Of a stretch of DNA of 40,928 bases, positions 1 to 9,778 are shown in pieces; positions within the stretch are counted from its first letter, which is position 1; the number at the start of each line of letters is the position of its first letter. The stretch comes from CAVQEK01 sp964596645 (GTDB lineage: Bacteria > Bacteroidota > Bacteroidia > Cytophagales > Cyclobacteriaceae): the NCBI GenBank assembly GCA_964596645.1, contig CAZQVB010000037.1:1-40928 (forward strand), written 5' to 3'. Position numbers and translations under genes: made by a program. The notes under the pieces were generated by a model. That model saw nothing but the letters and a program-made list of their open reading frames with translations. It was not told the origin of the DNA and did no database searches.

Positions 1-1
1 C

Positions 2-3000
2 ACTGCCGGTACGGCCAAAACAGAAATATTCACGGTGACAGCCACCGACCAGGACGCCAACTACAGCACCTGCAGCGCTACAGCCAATGTGAGCGTTACC
101 TCGTCGGCATTGCCACTGGCAGCCATACCCGTATCGGCTCAGACCCAGTTCCTGTGCCACGGCACCGCCACCAACATACAGCTGGGCAGCAGCCAGGCCG
201 GGGTGAGCTACCAGCTGCGCCGCGATGCGGACGACAGCCCGGTGGGCAGCGCAGTGNNNNNNNNNNCAGGCGCAGCATTGCTTTTGCCCACAGGCAACCT
301 GAGTGCGACAACAACTTTTAATGTGCTGGCAGTGAACACAGCCACAGGCTGCAGCGCCGAGCTGGCAACCACCGCTATGGTAAATGTAAATGCCGCCATG
401 AGCGTAATAGCCTCTACAAGCAATAGCGCCATCTGCGTAGGTGGCAGCACTTCTTTGATCGCAACGCCATCAGGAGGAAGTGGATCATATAACTATTCCT
501 GGACGCCGGCTGCCGAACTGACCGGCGCCAATATGAATGTGGCCACTTACAGCCCGGTGGCAAGTGGCAGCACTTTGTTCAATGTGGTGGTTTCAGATGC
601 CAACCTTAACTATGCAGCCTGTACGGCCAGTGGACAAGTAAACATTTCAGCCAATGCTTTGCCCAATGTGGTGCCAATACCTCCTGGAGCAGCCATATGC
701 TCTGGCAGCAGCACCAATCTCAATTTGACAACCTCCAATGGTGTATCCCCAGTTTCCTATTCATGGAGCATATTCAGCAACCCGGGTGGCGTAACGGGTG
801 CATCTGCAGGCAGTGGCAATCTGATCGCGCAAAGCCTTACCAACCCGACCGATATCATACAAACTGTGGTTTACAGAGTGACGCCCACCAGTGGGGCTGG
901 CTGCCCCGGGGCCACTACCGATATTGCAGTAGATGTGTACCCACAGGTGACGGAAGTCATTACCAACAACTCCGCTGCGGTTTGTAGTGGCGAAGCCATC
1001 GATATCGATTTTACCTCACCGACGGCAAACGCCAACATACACCTGTCGGCTGTGTATAATGGCGCCAATGGCTCGGTCACCTATTCAGGACAAAATATTG
1101 GCACTACGGGCACCATCTCCGAAACATTGGTTTCGACTTCTGCAAGTCCTGTCATCGTGTCGTACACGTTTACCGCTTCGGCCAATGGCTGTGTTACCAG
1201 CACAGAAACTACCAATGTTGTAGTAGGGCCGGCACCGGTGTTGAACGTCGTGAACAACACACCGGCCATTTGCAGTGGTCAGAATACAGATTTTATTTTG
1301 ACTTCGCCCACCAGCGGTGCACAGATCAGCCTGTCGGCGGTCAATTATGGCGCAGTGACAGGTGGTGCTTATGCCGGAGGCGGGGGTCCATTTGTCAGTG
1401 GGTTTAGCATAGATGAAACGCTGACTAACCCCACCAATGCACCCATCGTGGTCACTTATGCGCTAAGCGTGACAGCAGGAGCTTGCACGGGTAGCACATC
1501 CACCTCGGTGGATGTAGTGGTATATCCGGCACCGGTTTTTTCAGTGGTGAATAACACAGCCGACATTTGTAGCGGTAGTCCTGCGAATATTGCATTGTCC
1601 TCACCCACCTCCAATGCGCTTATCACGCTGAGTAATGTGAATTATGGCTCAGCAAGCGGTAGCCTGACGAGCGGCACAACATTTACTCCGGGAAGTACGA
1701 TCGGAGAGACGTTGACCAACAACACCACGGCACCAACTACGGTCACCTATACGTTCACCGTAAGTGCCAATGGTTGCAACAATCCCGCTACGCAACAGGC
1801 GGTGGTAAATGTTGATCCTGTACCGGCATTGAGCATCTCGAATAACAGCACCAATATTTGCAGCGGCGGCCAGACGGATATCGACATGGCCTCGCCTACA
1901 TCGGGTGCCAATATTGTACTGGCCTCGGTCAACTATGGCGCAGTCACGGGTGGCGGGTATGCCGCCGGCAATACCTTTCCGGCCCCGGCCAATCTGGCAG
2001 AGACGTTGGTAAACCCTACCAATGTGCCCATCACCGTCACGTATGTATTTTCTGTGGAGGCCAACGGATGTAATGGCCCTTCTACTGCCACAGCCAATGT
2101 GGTGGTATATCCTGCGCCGGCGCTTACCATTACCGACAATGCGGACATCATCTGTAGTGGGCAAGTGACCGATATCATGCTGACCAGTCCGGTGGCAGGA
2201 TCGGTGGTTGAGCTGATCAGTGTAGACTATGCCGGTGGCAATGTTACCGGTGGGTTTGGAGGAGGAGAGACTTTCATCAACGGTCAAAGGATTAGAGAAG
2301 CGCTGACCAACACAACGACCAACATTCAAACGGTCTCCTATACTTTCAGGACAACAGCACCGGGTTGTGTGCCATCGGCCGACATGGTGGAGATGGTGAC
2401 GGTAAACCCTGCCGCATCATTGAGTCTGCTCAACAATGCCCCTGAAATATGCGAGGGAGCAGCCACCGACATTGTTTTTAATACTCCGACAGAAAATGGT
2501 CAGATCAGGGTGGTGAGCGTGGACTACGCTGCCGGCAACCTCACTGGCGGTGCCATAAGTGCAGGCGATGTATGGGCAGGCAGTGGCTCTATTGCAGAAA
2601 TCCTGACGAATACAACGAATAGCGTACAAACGGTAACATACATCCTGGAGGTGTTGGGCAACGGTTGTAGTCCTACCGAATACACTACTGCTGTGCAGGT
2701 ACAACCCGCACCGGCTTTTACGGTCAACAACAATTTGCCAAATATATGCAGCGGCAACGCGGTGAATGTGGCTCTGGCGTCGCCCACTGCAGGTGCACTT
2801 TTTACGCTTGACAACGTAAGCTATGGCGCGACTTCCGGAAACCTGACCAGTGGCGCTACATTCACACCGGGCAGCACCATTGGCGAGATGATCACCAACA
2901 GCACCAATGCCCCGGCCACAGTCACGTATACATTCAGCGTAAGCGCCAATGGTTGCGTCAACCCCGCTACACAACAAGCTGTGGTGAGTGTGAGTCCTGT

Positions 3001-6000
3001 ACCTGTTTTAAATGTCGCCAATAACAATGCTGCTTTTTGCAGCGGAGGCCTTACCGCCATCGACGTCAATTCTCCAACCAGCGCTGGCAGCATTACCCTG
3101 GCTGCAGTCAACTACGGTGCAGTGACCGGCGGAGCATATGCCGCAGGTGGATCGTTTGTGTCTCCCACCACTATATCCGAAACATTGGTGAATCCGACCA
3201 ACGCACCCATCATTGTCAGTTATGTATTTGATGTGGATGCCAATGGCTGCACAGGTAGCCAAAAAGTGACTACGGTAGAAGTAGGGCCACGACCAACCAT
3301 TGCGGCGACCAATCCTGACATTTGCAGTGGCGACAATACCAACATCATCATCAGTAATCCCAACAGCGTGCCTTTTACACAATTTTTATGGACGGTGCTG
3401 TACAAAGGGCCAAACATAGTAAGTGCCACGCCAGGCACGGGCAGTTCGATTACACAAAAGCTCACGAATACAAGCAATCTGGTCGATTCCGTTATTTTCC
3501 GGATTCAGTCCGACGCCATAGGCTGTGCCGGCGACATGGTGGATGTGCGGCAGATCGTGAACCCTGGCAATACTGTATTTGCCGGCACAGACATAACGGT
3601 GTGTGAAGGCACAGGCAGCATACAAATAAGTGATGCATTGATGAGTGGCGGAGCGAGCTTTCCGCCATCGGCATGGTCGGTGGTGAACGGCAGCGGAAGC
3701 CTTGATGCCGTCGATCGCATCGATCCTACGTATTTGCCGGCTGTTGGCGAAATAGGCACCGTTACGCTATTGCTTACAGCCTCTGATTTCACCTCATGCC
3801 CTGACGCCATCGACTATGTGGACATCAATATTTTGCGCGACGCGTTTGTATTTGCCGGCAGCGACAAGGTGGTGTGCGAAGGCTCCACTGTCACGTTGGC
3901 CGAAGCCGCCGCCGGAGGGGGTACCGACTCGGTAGCCTGGACGGGTGGTGCGGGCAGCTTTCTACCAAATAATTATACACTCAATGCCATTTATGTGCCC
4001 GATCCTACGGAGTATGGCACCAATGTCACCCTCACCATTACGGGCTTTCCGGTAGCAGCCGGGCCTTGTCCGCCTTCTTCAGATCAGGTGATATTGGCAA
4101 TCAATGCCGCACCTGTAGTGGAGGCCGGCACCGATCAAGTACTTTGTGAAGGTGCTCAGGCTGCGCTTGTGGATGCTTCTTTTGGTGGTGGCGCCACAGC
4201 CATAACCTGGTCAGGCGGTAGCGGCAATTTTTTGCCAGACCCCAACACGCTGAATGCTACGTATGTGCCGCATGCCAGCGAGATAGGCACCACTGTAGTA
4301 TTGACCATCACCACCGACGATCCGGCAGGACCTTGCGGTCCGGCGACGGACATCGTGCGCATCACCATCAATAAAGCGCCCGAGATATACGCCGGCAGCG
4401 ACAATACCGCCTGCGAGGGAAGCACTGTACTGCTGTCGGAAGCCACCATTGGAGGTTCGGCCACCTCGGTCAATTGGTTTGGCGGCGCAGGTACTTTCAC
4501 GCCCACCAGCACTACCTTAAATGCCATTTATACGCCCAATACTTCAGAAGCTGCTTCCGTAGTGAAATTGTGGGTGGTCACGAACGATCCTGCCGGCCCC
4601 TGTACCGCCGTGGCCGACACTATTTTGCTCACCATAGACACAGCACCGGTGGTAACTGCCGGAGCCGACAAGGTAATCTGTGAAGGCGACAGTGTATACC
4701 TGGATGATGCATCACTTGGCGGATCGGCCACATCAGTCACCTGGTCGGGTGGGGCAGGCAGTTTTTATCCCAATGCCACCACGCTGAACGCGCGCTACAT
4801 ACCGCACATATCGGAAATAGGAAAATCTGTAGTGCTCACCCTGGCTAGCAATGTGCCTGCCGGGCCCTGCGCCGCAGCCAGCGACGTGGTGCGGGTGACG
4901 GTGAACAGAGCGCCCACAGTAGATGCCGGCACCGACAGGCTGATCTGTGAGACTTCTGCCGCCAATCTTAATGGCACCCTGGGAGGTTCTGCCACTGCGG
5001 CCACATGGTCTACCACGGGCGATGGTTCATTCAGCTTTGTGGGCGATTTGAATGCATCATACACACCGGGTGCTGCCGACAAAGCGGCCGGTATAGTGCG
5101 CCTGTTCATTACCACAAACGACCCTGCCGGCCCATGTGTGGCCGTATACGACAGCCTTCATGTGCAAATGGATCAGAGGGCCATCGCCATACCAGGCAGC
5201 TATGCACCCATATGCTTTCGCGACAGCATACATCTGGCCGGAGCGATAGGAGGTAGTGGCAGCTCAGCCAGTTGGATTGGTGGCTCGGGCACATACATCA
5301 ACCAGAATAGCCTCAATGCCATATATGTGCCTGCACCCAATGAAGAAGGTGCCATGCTCACCATTTCGCTGGTCACCAACGACCCGGCCGGGCCTTGCCC
5401 GGTAGATGTGCGCAGTACCAACGTACTGGTGCGGTCGCTTCCCGATATTACTTTTACAGGCCTCGACCCATTCTATCAGATCGATGACTTGCCGGTGGTG
5501 CTTGAGGGCTTTCCGACCGGAGGTGTATTCCGTGGTCCGGGTATGGCAGGCAATAATTTTGCACCGGCAGACGCCGGCGAAGGTGTGCATCGCATCACAT
5601 ATTCTTATCGCGATGTAAATGCCTGCAAAGATTCCATCTCCAGGCAAACACAGGTTTTCCCACTGCCCATCGTGGATCCTGACATTCCTGAAAACCTCTG
5701 CGACAACCAAAATGAGCGCACTTTGCCGACCGACCCCAACGCCACAGACGAATGGCTGGGCCCCAACGTGTTTTTTAAGATTGTCAATGCCGAGGTAGTG
5801 TACTTCTTCAATGCCCAGAATGCCGGTGTGGGCACACATACTGTGCAGTATAAATTTACCGATGAATTTGGCGTGGTGGTATTCAAGGATGTAGCGCTGG
5901 AAGTAAATGCTACACCAGAGATTTCATTTACCGAGTTAAATAATTGCGTCACTGATCCCATCACCTTTAGCAATACCTCTACCCTGAATGATGCCCTGGG

Positions 6001-8035
6001 CGACGACGCCATTGTGCTCTGGGAGTGGAAGGCCGACAACTTATTTGCCAGCGACAGCCGGGAGCCGTCTTTAATTTTCGACGAATATGGCGATCACATT
6101 GTAAGCCTCACCGGCAGAACGAAGCGCGGCTGCTTATCCGAACGCTCGGAAATAGTGAAAATTGGTGCAGTGCCCAAAGTCAATTTTATAGTCAACGATG
6201 TGGCTTTCGGTGATTTCACAAAATTCTCCGTAATGTCGAAAGTGCCTGTGGATGCCGACGACCCTTCGGATAGCATCCGGAGTGCCTTCTGGAACTTTGG
6301 TGACGGCAACAGCACATCAGGACTGGCGCCGGGCAGCCTGCAGGTTCAGAACCAATATGACAATGCCGACACTTATGATGTATTCTTGGAGGTGGTCACC
6401 GATCTGGGTTGTGCTGCCGATACCACTATCTCGATCGCCATATTGCCCTCGGTGAAGTCTTATCCTTTTATCGCCGACTTCGAAAGTGACGATGGTATAG
6501 GTGTGATTTCCGGGATAAACTCCAGTTGGCAACGCGGCACACCAGCAGGTTCTGTCATTTCAGGCGCTTATTCGGGCTCAGGTGCATTCGTAACCAACCT
6601 CAATGGTGAGTACAATGCCAACGAAAAGTCGGTGGTCAACATGCCCGCCTTCGACCTTACCCTGCTCGACCGGCCTATGCTCTCCATGGCCATCTGGTCC
6701 GATGCGGAGAATCAACGCGACGGATCAGTGCTGCAATACAGCACAGATGGCGGACGCTCGTGGCAGGCGGTGAAGGACGATGCCGAGCTGTTGGGAATCA
6801 ACTATCCGGTAGCGCAGCCGGAAGGGCCAAAAGGGAAGTGGTACGACAATAAAGGACTGATCAGCACCCCAGGGGTGATCAACCCCGCTACCGATACCAA
6901 TGAGGGCGCTTACGGCTGGACGGGCAAGTACAGCGGCTGGCATATCGTGCGCTTTCCGCTCGATTTTATTAAAGACGAATCGTCGGTGCGGTTTAGGATT
7001 GCCTTTGGCAGTGATAGCCAGAATGCTGGCATGCACGATGGGTTTGCGTTCGATTATTTCTGGATAGGAAACCGCGAGCGCCTGGTGCTGGCCGAGCATT
7101 TTACAAACATGCAGATTGACAACAACAACATCGCGGCCATCAACGGCCTGATCAATGACCTGCCGCTTGACCTGCAGACCTTGCAATACCACACCAGCTA
7201 TGTGCCCGACCAGATATACAATGACAACAGGGCGCTGCCGCTCACCCGATCACTGGTCTACAACCTCACCCAGCCACCAAAGACCTACCTGAACGGCCAG
7301 GATGGCAGGGACAACCTGGAGCCTTACAAGATCATCAATGAGGCGTTGGAAGATGCACGATTTAACATAGAAATCAACATCGATCCCACAGCGGAGCCCA
7401 ATACGGTGGGTATTTCAGTACGGGTTACTCCTTACGAAACCATCGATCAGGATTTGATCGTGTACATTGCCACATTGGAGGAAATGCTCGATCTGAATGG
7501 CACCGGCTTGCGCAATGTAATAAAAGACATGCTGCCAACACCGGGCGGCACATCCATGAAGGGGCCCTGGACCGAAGGCGAAACACGTACCATCGAAGTG
7601 GTGTGGAATCTCAACGGCCTTAATATTTACAACCCCGATGAGCTGGCTACGGTGGTGTTTATACAAAATCCCAAAGATGAAGGCACCTCGCCAAGGCGTA
7701 TTTACCAAACCGCCTACGCCAAGTTGCCTAGTAAAGCACCCAACCCCATCACCGGACTGGAAGACGACATAGTGGCTGTGAATGTTGAAAGCATAGAAAT
7801 GTATCCCAACCCCACAGCCGACCAGTTGAACGTGCGCTTTGGCGGAGCACTGACCACCGATATGCGCTGGCGGGTGGTAAACCAGTGGGGCGCTGAAATA
7901 TACAATGGCGCCTTCACCAGCGGTTTCGATCACTTCCAGATTGACTGCACCAAGCTGAAAAACGGCTTGTATATGTTCATGGTAGAAGATGAAGAGAAAA
8001 CCTATCTCAGCAAAAGGCTCGTGATCTTGCGATAA
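2..8035 (+). CDS. Giant T9SS-secreted repeat surface protein (3' part; 5' end outside window)
   Basis: The frame is open to the left edge, so the true start lies upstream; about 2,670 residues are visible. Numbering codons from base 35, I see about ten PKD/Ig-like units (near 215-1175) opening with an I-C-S-G-type motif. About seven units of 90 residues follow (near 1180-1805) with A-G-x-D, C-E-G and N-D-P-A-G-P-C signatures. Then come two PKD-like segments (near 1965-2140, including FWNFGDG), a jelly-roll-like region (2145-2345), an Omp28-like region (about 2350-2580) and a C-terminal Por/T9SS type A sorting domain (last ~85 residues, starting around IEMYPNPTADQLNV). The sorting domain implies export through the type IX system and attachment or release at the cell surface. 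The role is probably adhesion, matrix or gliding-related; this is inference. A 10-N gap interrupts it at 257-266, but both sides read in one frame. Confidence 0.9.
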   Translation, partial: TAGTAKTEIFTVTATDQDANYSTCSATANVSVTSSALPLAAIPVSAQTQFLCHGTATNIQLGSSQAGVSYQLRRDADDSPVGSAVXXXXGAALLLPTGNLSATTTFNVLAVNTATGCSAELATTAMVNVNAAMSVIASTSNSAICVGGSTSLIATPSGGSGSYNYSWTPAAELTGANMNVATYSPVASGSTLFNVVVSDANLNYAACTASGQVNISANALPNVVPIPPGAAICSGSSTNLNLTTSNGVSPVSYSWSIFSNPGGVTGASAGSGNLIAQSLTNPTDIIQTVVYRVTPTSGAGCPGATTDIAVDVYPQVTEVITNNSAAVCSGEAIDIDFTSPTANANIHLSAVYNGANGSVTYSGQNIGTTGTISETLVSTSASPVIVSYTFTASANGCVTSTETTNVVVGPAPVLNVVNNTPAICSGQNTDFILTSPTSGAQISLSAVNYGAVTGGAYAGGGGPFVSGFSIDETLTNPTNAPIVVTYALSVTAGACTGSTSTSVDVVVYPAPVFSVVNNTADICSGSPANIALSSPTSNALITLSNVNYGSASGSLTSGTTFTPGSTIGETLTNNTTAPTTVTYTFTVSANGCNNPATQQAVVNVDPVPALSISNNSTNICSGGQTDIDMASPTSGANIVLASVNYGAVTGGGYAAGNTFPAPANLAETLVNPTNVPITVTYVFSVEANGCNGPSTATANVVVYPAPALTITDNADIICSGQVTDIMLTSPVAGSVVELISVDYAGGNVTGGFGGGETFINGQRIREALTNTTTNIQTVSYTFRTTAPGCVPSADMVEMVTVNPAASLSLLNNAPEICEGAATDIVFNTPTENGQIRVVSVDYAAGNLTGGAISAGDVWAGSGSIAEILTNTTNSVQTVTYILEVLGNGCSPTEYTTAVQVQPAPAFTVNNNLPNICSGNAVNVALASPTAGALFTLDNVSYGATSGNLTSGATFTPGSTIGEMITNSTNAPATVTYTFSVSANGCVNPATQQAVVSVSPVPVLNVANNNAAFCSGGLTAIDVNSPTSAGSITLAAVNYGAVTGGAYAAGGSFVSPTTISETLVNPTNAPIIVSYVFDVDANGCTGSQKVTTVEVGPRPTIAATNPDICSGDNTNIIISNPNSVPFTQFLWTVLYKGPNIVSATPGTGSSITQKLTNTSNLVDSVIFRIQSDAIGCAGDMVDVRQIVNPGNTVFAGTDITVCEGTGSIQISDALMSGGASFPPSAWSVVNGSGSLDAVDRIDPTYLPAVGEIGTVTLLLTASDFTSCPDAIDYVDINILRDAFVFAGSDKVVCEGSTVTLAEAAAGGGTDSVAWTGGAGSFLPNNYTLNAIYVPDPTEYGTNVTLTITGFPVAAGPCPPSSDQVILAINAAPVVEAGTDQVLCEGAQAALVDASFGGGATAITWSGGSGNFLPDPNTLNATYVPHASEIGTTVVLTITTDDPAGPCGPATDIVRITINKAPEIYAGSDNTACEGSTVLLSEATIGGSATSVNWFGGAGTFTPTSTTLNAIYTPNTSEAASVVKLWVVTNDPAGPCTAVADTILLTIDTAPVVTAGADKVICEGDSVYLDDASLGGSATSVTWSGGAGSFYPNATTLNARYIPHISEIGKSVVLTLASNVPAGPCAAASDVVRVTVNRAPTVDAGTDRLICETSAANLNGTLGGSATAATWSTTGDGSFSFVGDLNASYTPGAADKAAGIVRLFITTNDPAGPCVAVYDSLHVQMDQRAIAIPGSYAPICFRDSIHLAGAIGGSGSSASWIGGSGTYINQNSLNAIYVPAPNEEGAMLTISLVTNDPAGPCPVDVRSTNVLVRSLPDITFTGLDPFYQIDDLPVVLEGFPTGGVFRGPGMAGNNFAPADAGEGVHRITYSYRDVNACKDSISRQTQVFPLPIVDPDIPENLCDNQNERTLPTDPNATDEWLGPNVFFKIVNAEVVYFFNAQNAGVGTHTVQYKFTDEFGVVVFKDVALEVNATPEISFTELNNCVTDPITFSNTSTLNDALGDDAIVLWEWKADNLFASDSREPSLIFDEYGDHIVSLTGRTKRGCLSERSEIVKIGAVPKVNFIVNDVAFGDFTKFSVMSKVPVDADDPSDSIRSAFWNFGDGNSTSGLAPGSLQVQNQYDNADTYDVFLEVVTDLGCAADTTISIAILPSVKSYPFIADFESDDGIGVISGINSSWQRGTPAGSVISGAYSGSGAFVTNLNGEYNANEKSVVNMPAFDLTLLDRPMLSMAIWSDAENQRDGSVLQYSTDGGRSWQAVKDDAELLGINYPVAQPEGPKGKWYDNKGLISTPGVINPATDTNEGAYGWTGKYSGWHIVRFPLDFIKDESSVRFRIAFGSDSQNAGMHDGFAFDYFWIGNRERLVLAEHFTNMQIDNNNIAAINGLINDLPLDLQTLQYHTSYVPDQIYNDNRALPLTRSLVYNLTQPPKTYLNGQDGRDNLEPYKIINEALEDARFNIEINIDPTAEPNTVGISVRVTPYETIDQDLIVYIATLEEMLDLNGTGLRNVIKDMLPTPGGTSMKGPWTEGETRTIEVVWNLNGLNIYNPDELATVVFIQNPKDEGTSPRRIYQTAYAKLPSKAPNPITGLEDDIVAVNVESIEMYPNPTADQLNVRFGGALTTDMRWRVVNQWGAEIYNGAFTSGFDHFQIDCTKLKNGLYMFMVEDEEKTYLSKRLVILR
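257..266. other. Assembly gap (10 N)
   Basis: Ten consecutive N inside the giant repeat gene. The reading frame before and after agrees, but the gap size is probably a placeholder, so repeat units may be missing here. Confidence 0.98.
690..3570 (+). repeat. Coding tandem repeats, type A (about 10 PKD-like units)
   Basis: Ten successive units of roughly 95-105 residues each start with a Cys-Ser/Glu-Gly motif and end with a V-x-P-x-P boundary. Several share long stretches at both DNA and protein level. The units starting near 1560 and 1850 resemble those near 2740 and 3035, including a shared GSTIGE block and an NPATQQAVV block. This suggests duplication of a multi-unit block. Confidence 0.8.
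3571..5440 (+). repeat. Coding tandem repeats, type B (about 7 Ig-like units)
   Basis: About seven units of around 90 residues have the pattern A-G-(T/S)-D ... C-E-G ... G-G-S-A-T ... W-x-G-G-x-G-x-F ... T-L-N-A-x-Y-x-P ... N-D-P-A-G-P-C. The spacing of Cys pairs suggests an intradomain disulfide. These are part of the giant surface protein, not a separate element. Confidence 0.8.
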
Positions 8036-8179
8036 GAAAGCCTGAAATTAGGCGGGGTTTGCCATATGTTTTAAATTTTGGGTTTCAAATAGACCGTAGT
8101 GCTGCCGGCATGAAGCGCCCTGGTTTTGGGTGCGTTCTACGGATCGGCATCCACGGCGATACAAAAAAATCATTGACCC

Positions 8180-8488
8180 ATGATTGCCAACCTCGTGTAC
8201 GTGCGGGTGAAACCCCACAAGGTGGAGGATTTCACCAAAGCCACCATAGAAAATCATACAGAAACGATCAAAGAACCGGGCAACCTGCGGTTCGACCTCA
8301 TACGCCAAGCAGACGATGAAACCCGGTTTGTGTTGTATGAAGCATTCATCGGTGAAGCCGCTGTAGCGGCACACAAAGAAACAGACCATTATAAAAAATG
8401 GCGCGACACCGTGGCCGATTGGATGGTCGAACCCAGAACCGGGGTGAAGCATCACATCATAGCCCCAAACGATCCCTCGCAATGGTAG
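8180..8488 (+). CDS. Antibiotic biosynthesis monooxygenase (ABM) family protein
   Basis: This 102-residue protein has the size and pattern of a single ABM-fold domain (ferredoxin-like dimeric alpha/beta barrel). The pattern is an N-terminal strand with V-Y-V-R-V-K, a helix with D-F-x-K-A-T-x-x-N-H, a central N-L-R-F-D-L strand, a Y-E-A-F strand and a histidine-containing H-K-E-T-D-H-Y-x-x-W helix. The family includes LsrG-type isomerases acting on phospho-AI-2, heme-degrading enzymes and quinone-forming monooxygenases, so the exact substrate cannot be read here. Its stop overlaps the start of the following iron-type alcohol dehydrogenase by 7 nt, which argues for a common pathway handling a small carbonyl compound. 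No signal peptide; cytoplasmic. Confidence 0.8.
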   Translation: MIANLVYVRVKPHKVEDFTKATIENHTETIKEPGNLRFDLIRQADDETRFVLYEAFIGEAAVAAHKETDHYKKWRDTVADWMVEPRTGVKHHIIAPNDPSQW

Positions 8489-9657
8489 AAACATTTGCTT
8501 TTGGTAATGTGCCGGCCATACATTTTGGTACAGGTAAAATAGCCCTGCTGCCTTCCATCATCAACAATTATGGAAATCGCGGGCTCATCATTACTGGCGG
8601 TCGCTCCTTTGTTTCCGGCCCGTATTGGAGCGCACTGCAGGAGCAGATGGAGACTCTGGGCATTGGTTTCGACCACGCCACCATTGCACGTGAACCATCG
8701 CCAGGTGATGTGGACGGCATAGTTGACCGCCATCGCGACACAGCTGTAGATGTGGTGGTGGCCATAGGCGGGGGCAGTGTGTTGGATGCCGGTAAGGCGG
8801 TGGCCGCCATGCTGCAGCATGAAGGGAGCGTAATGCACTATCTGGAAGGTGTGGGCGACAGAAGCCCTACGGGAGCCACGCTGCCGTTTGTGGCGGTGCC
8901 TACCACGGCCGGTACAGGAGCAGAGGCCAGCAAAAATGCCGTACTTTCTGAGGTGGGTAACGATGGATATAAAAAATCGCTGCGGCATGATGGCTTTGTA
9001 CCGCGTGTGGCCCTGGTCGATCCGCAACTGGCACTGGCTTGTCCGCCGGAGCTGACGGCGCAAAGTGGCATGGATGCTTTTACACAATTGCTTGAGTCAT
9101 ATCTCTCTACCGCAGCCAATGCCATGACGGATGCACTGGCCTTGCCAGCGTTGCAGTGCATTGCACGGGCTTTGCCTCTGGCGGTGGAGCGGGGAAATGA
9201 CAACATAGAAGCCCGGGCCGATATGGCGTATGCGGCCCTCATCAGCGGCATTACTCTGGCCAATGCAGGCCTGGGTGTGGTGCACGGATTCGCCTCTTCT
9301 ATCGGTGGGCGATACGCCATTCCCCATGGGTTGATCTGCGGAACCTTAATGGGCGTGGCCAATCGCAAAAACGTGCAAATGCTGAGGGATGAGGCACCCG
9401 GCCATACCGCACTGGCCAAATATGAAAAAGTGGGCAGGCTGTTTCACGATTCGTCAGACCAAAGCGGCGATTACTACATCGATCATTTGTTGCACACCAT
9501 CGATGCCTGGACGGAGCGGTTCCAGCTTTCGCGGCTGGGACACTTTGGCGTCACAGCAGGTGACATAAAAGCACTGGCGGCCGATACGGGCAACAAAAAT
9601 AATCCGTTGCCGCTGAGCCAGCAGGCGCGTGAAGATATATTGAGTGCACGCTTGTGA
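8482..9657 (+). CDS. Iron-containing (group III) alcohol dehydrogenase
   Basis: A 391-residue, full-length member of the Fe-ADH family, which oxidises alcohols or reduces aldehydes with NAD(P). I chose the ATG at 8482, overlapping the ABM gene stop, rather than an in-frame ATG at 8398 deep inside that gene. The dinucleotide loop GGGSVLD is at residues 96-102 and the PTTAGTGAE motif at 140-148. Of the usual metal ligands (Asp, His, His, His), Asp198, His268 and His282 are present. The second position, in the DAFTQ motif, is Gln202 instead of His, and the second His normally near 272 in the HG-x-x-H motif is also absent (HGFASS). The enzyme may therefore use another metal or fewer ligands. It is probably co-translated with the ABM protein. 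Confidence 0.88.
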   Translation: MVETFAFGNVPAIHFGTGKIALLPSIINNYGNRGLIITGGRSFVSGPYWSALQEQMETLGIGFDHATIAREPSPGDVDGIVDRHRDTAVDVVVAIGGGSVLDAGKAVAAMLQHEGSVMHYLEGVGDRSPTGATLPFVAVPTTAGTGAEASKNAVLSEVGNDGYKKSLRHDGFVPRVALVDPQLALACPPELTAQSGMDAFTQLLESYLSTAANAMTDALALPALQCIARALPLAVERGNDNIEARADMAYAALISGITLANAGLGVVHGFASSIGGRYAIPHGLICGTLMGVANRKNVQMLRDEAPGHTALAKYEKVGRLFHDSSDQSGDYYIDHLLHTIDAWTERFQLSRLGHFGVTAGDIKALAADTGNKNNPLPLSQQAREDILSARL

Positions 9658-9778
9658 GCAGTGGCAGTACTGCAAGAGAGACATCAAACAATTCTCACTG
9701 TTGCGGGTATAACCATTGCGCCAAAGCGATGAAGCATGGTAGAATGGAATCGCCGGCAAGCCACAACAAAAGCAAAGA

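Noticed and set aside
1649..2329. Minus-strand ORF of 226 codons, and similar ones throughout 1-8000
   Set aside because: They mirror the coding repeats of the surface protein, with low-complexity translations.
690..5440. Regular repeats that might suggest a CRISPR array
   Set aside because: Units are 270-310 bp, in frame and protein-coding; no short repeats with unique spacers.
8040..8056. Weak hairpin after the giant gene (GCCT...AGGC)
   Set aside because: Four pairs and no T-run; too weak to call a terminator.
9664..9673. GCAGTACTGC palindrome just after the dehydrogenase
   Set aside because: Only 10 bp with no loop or T-run; expected by chance at this scale.
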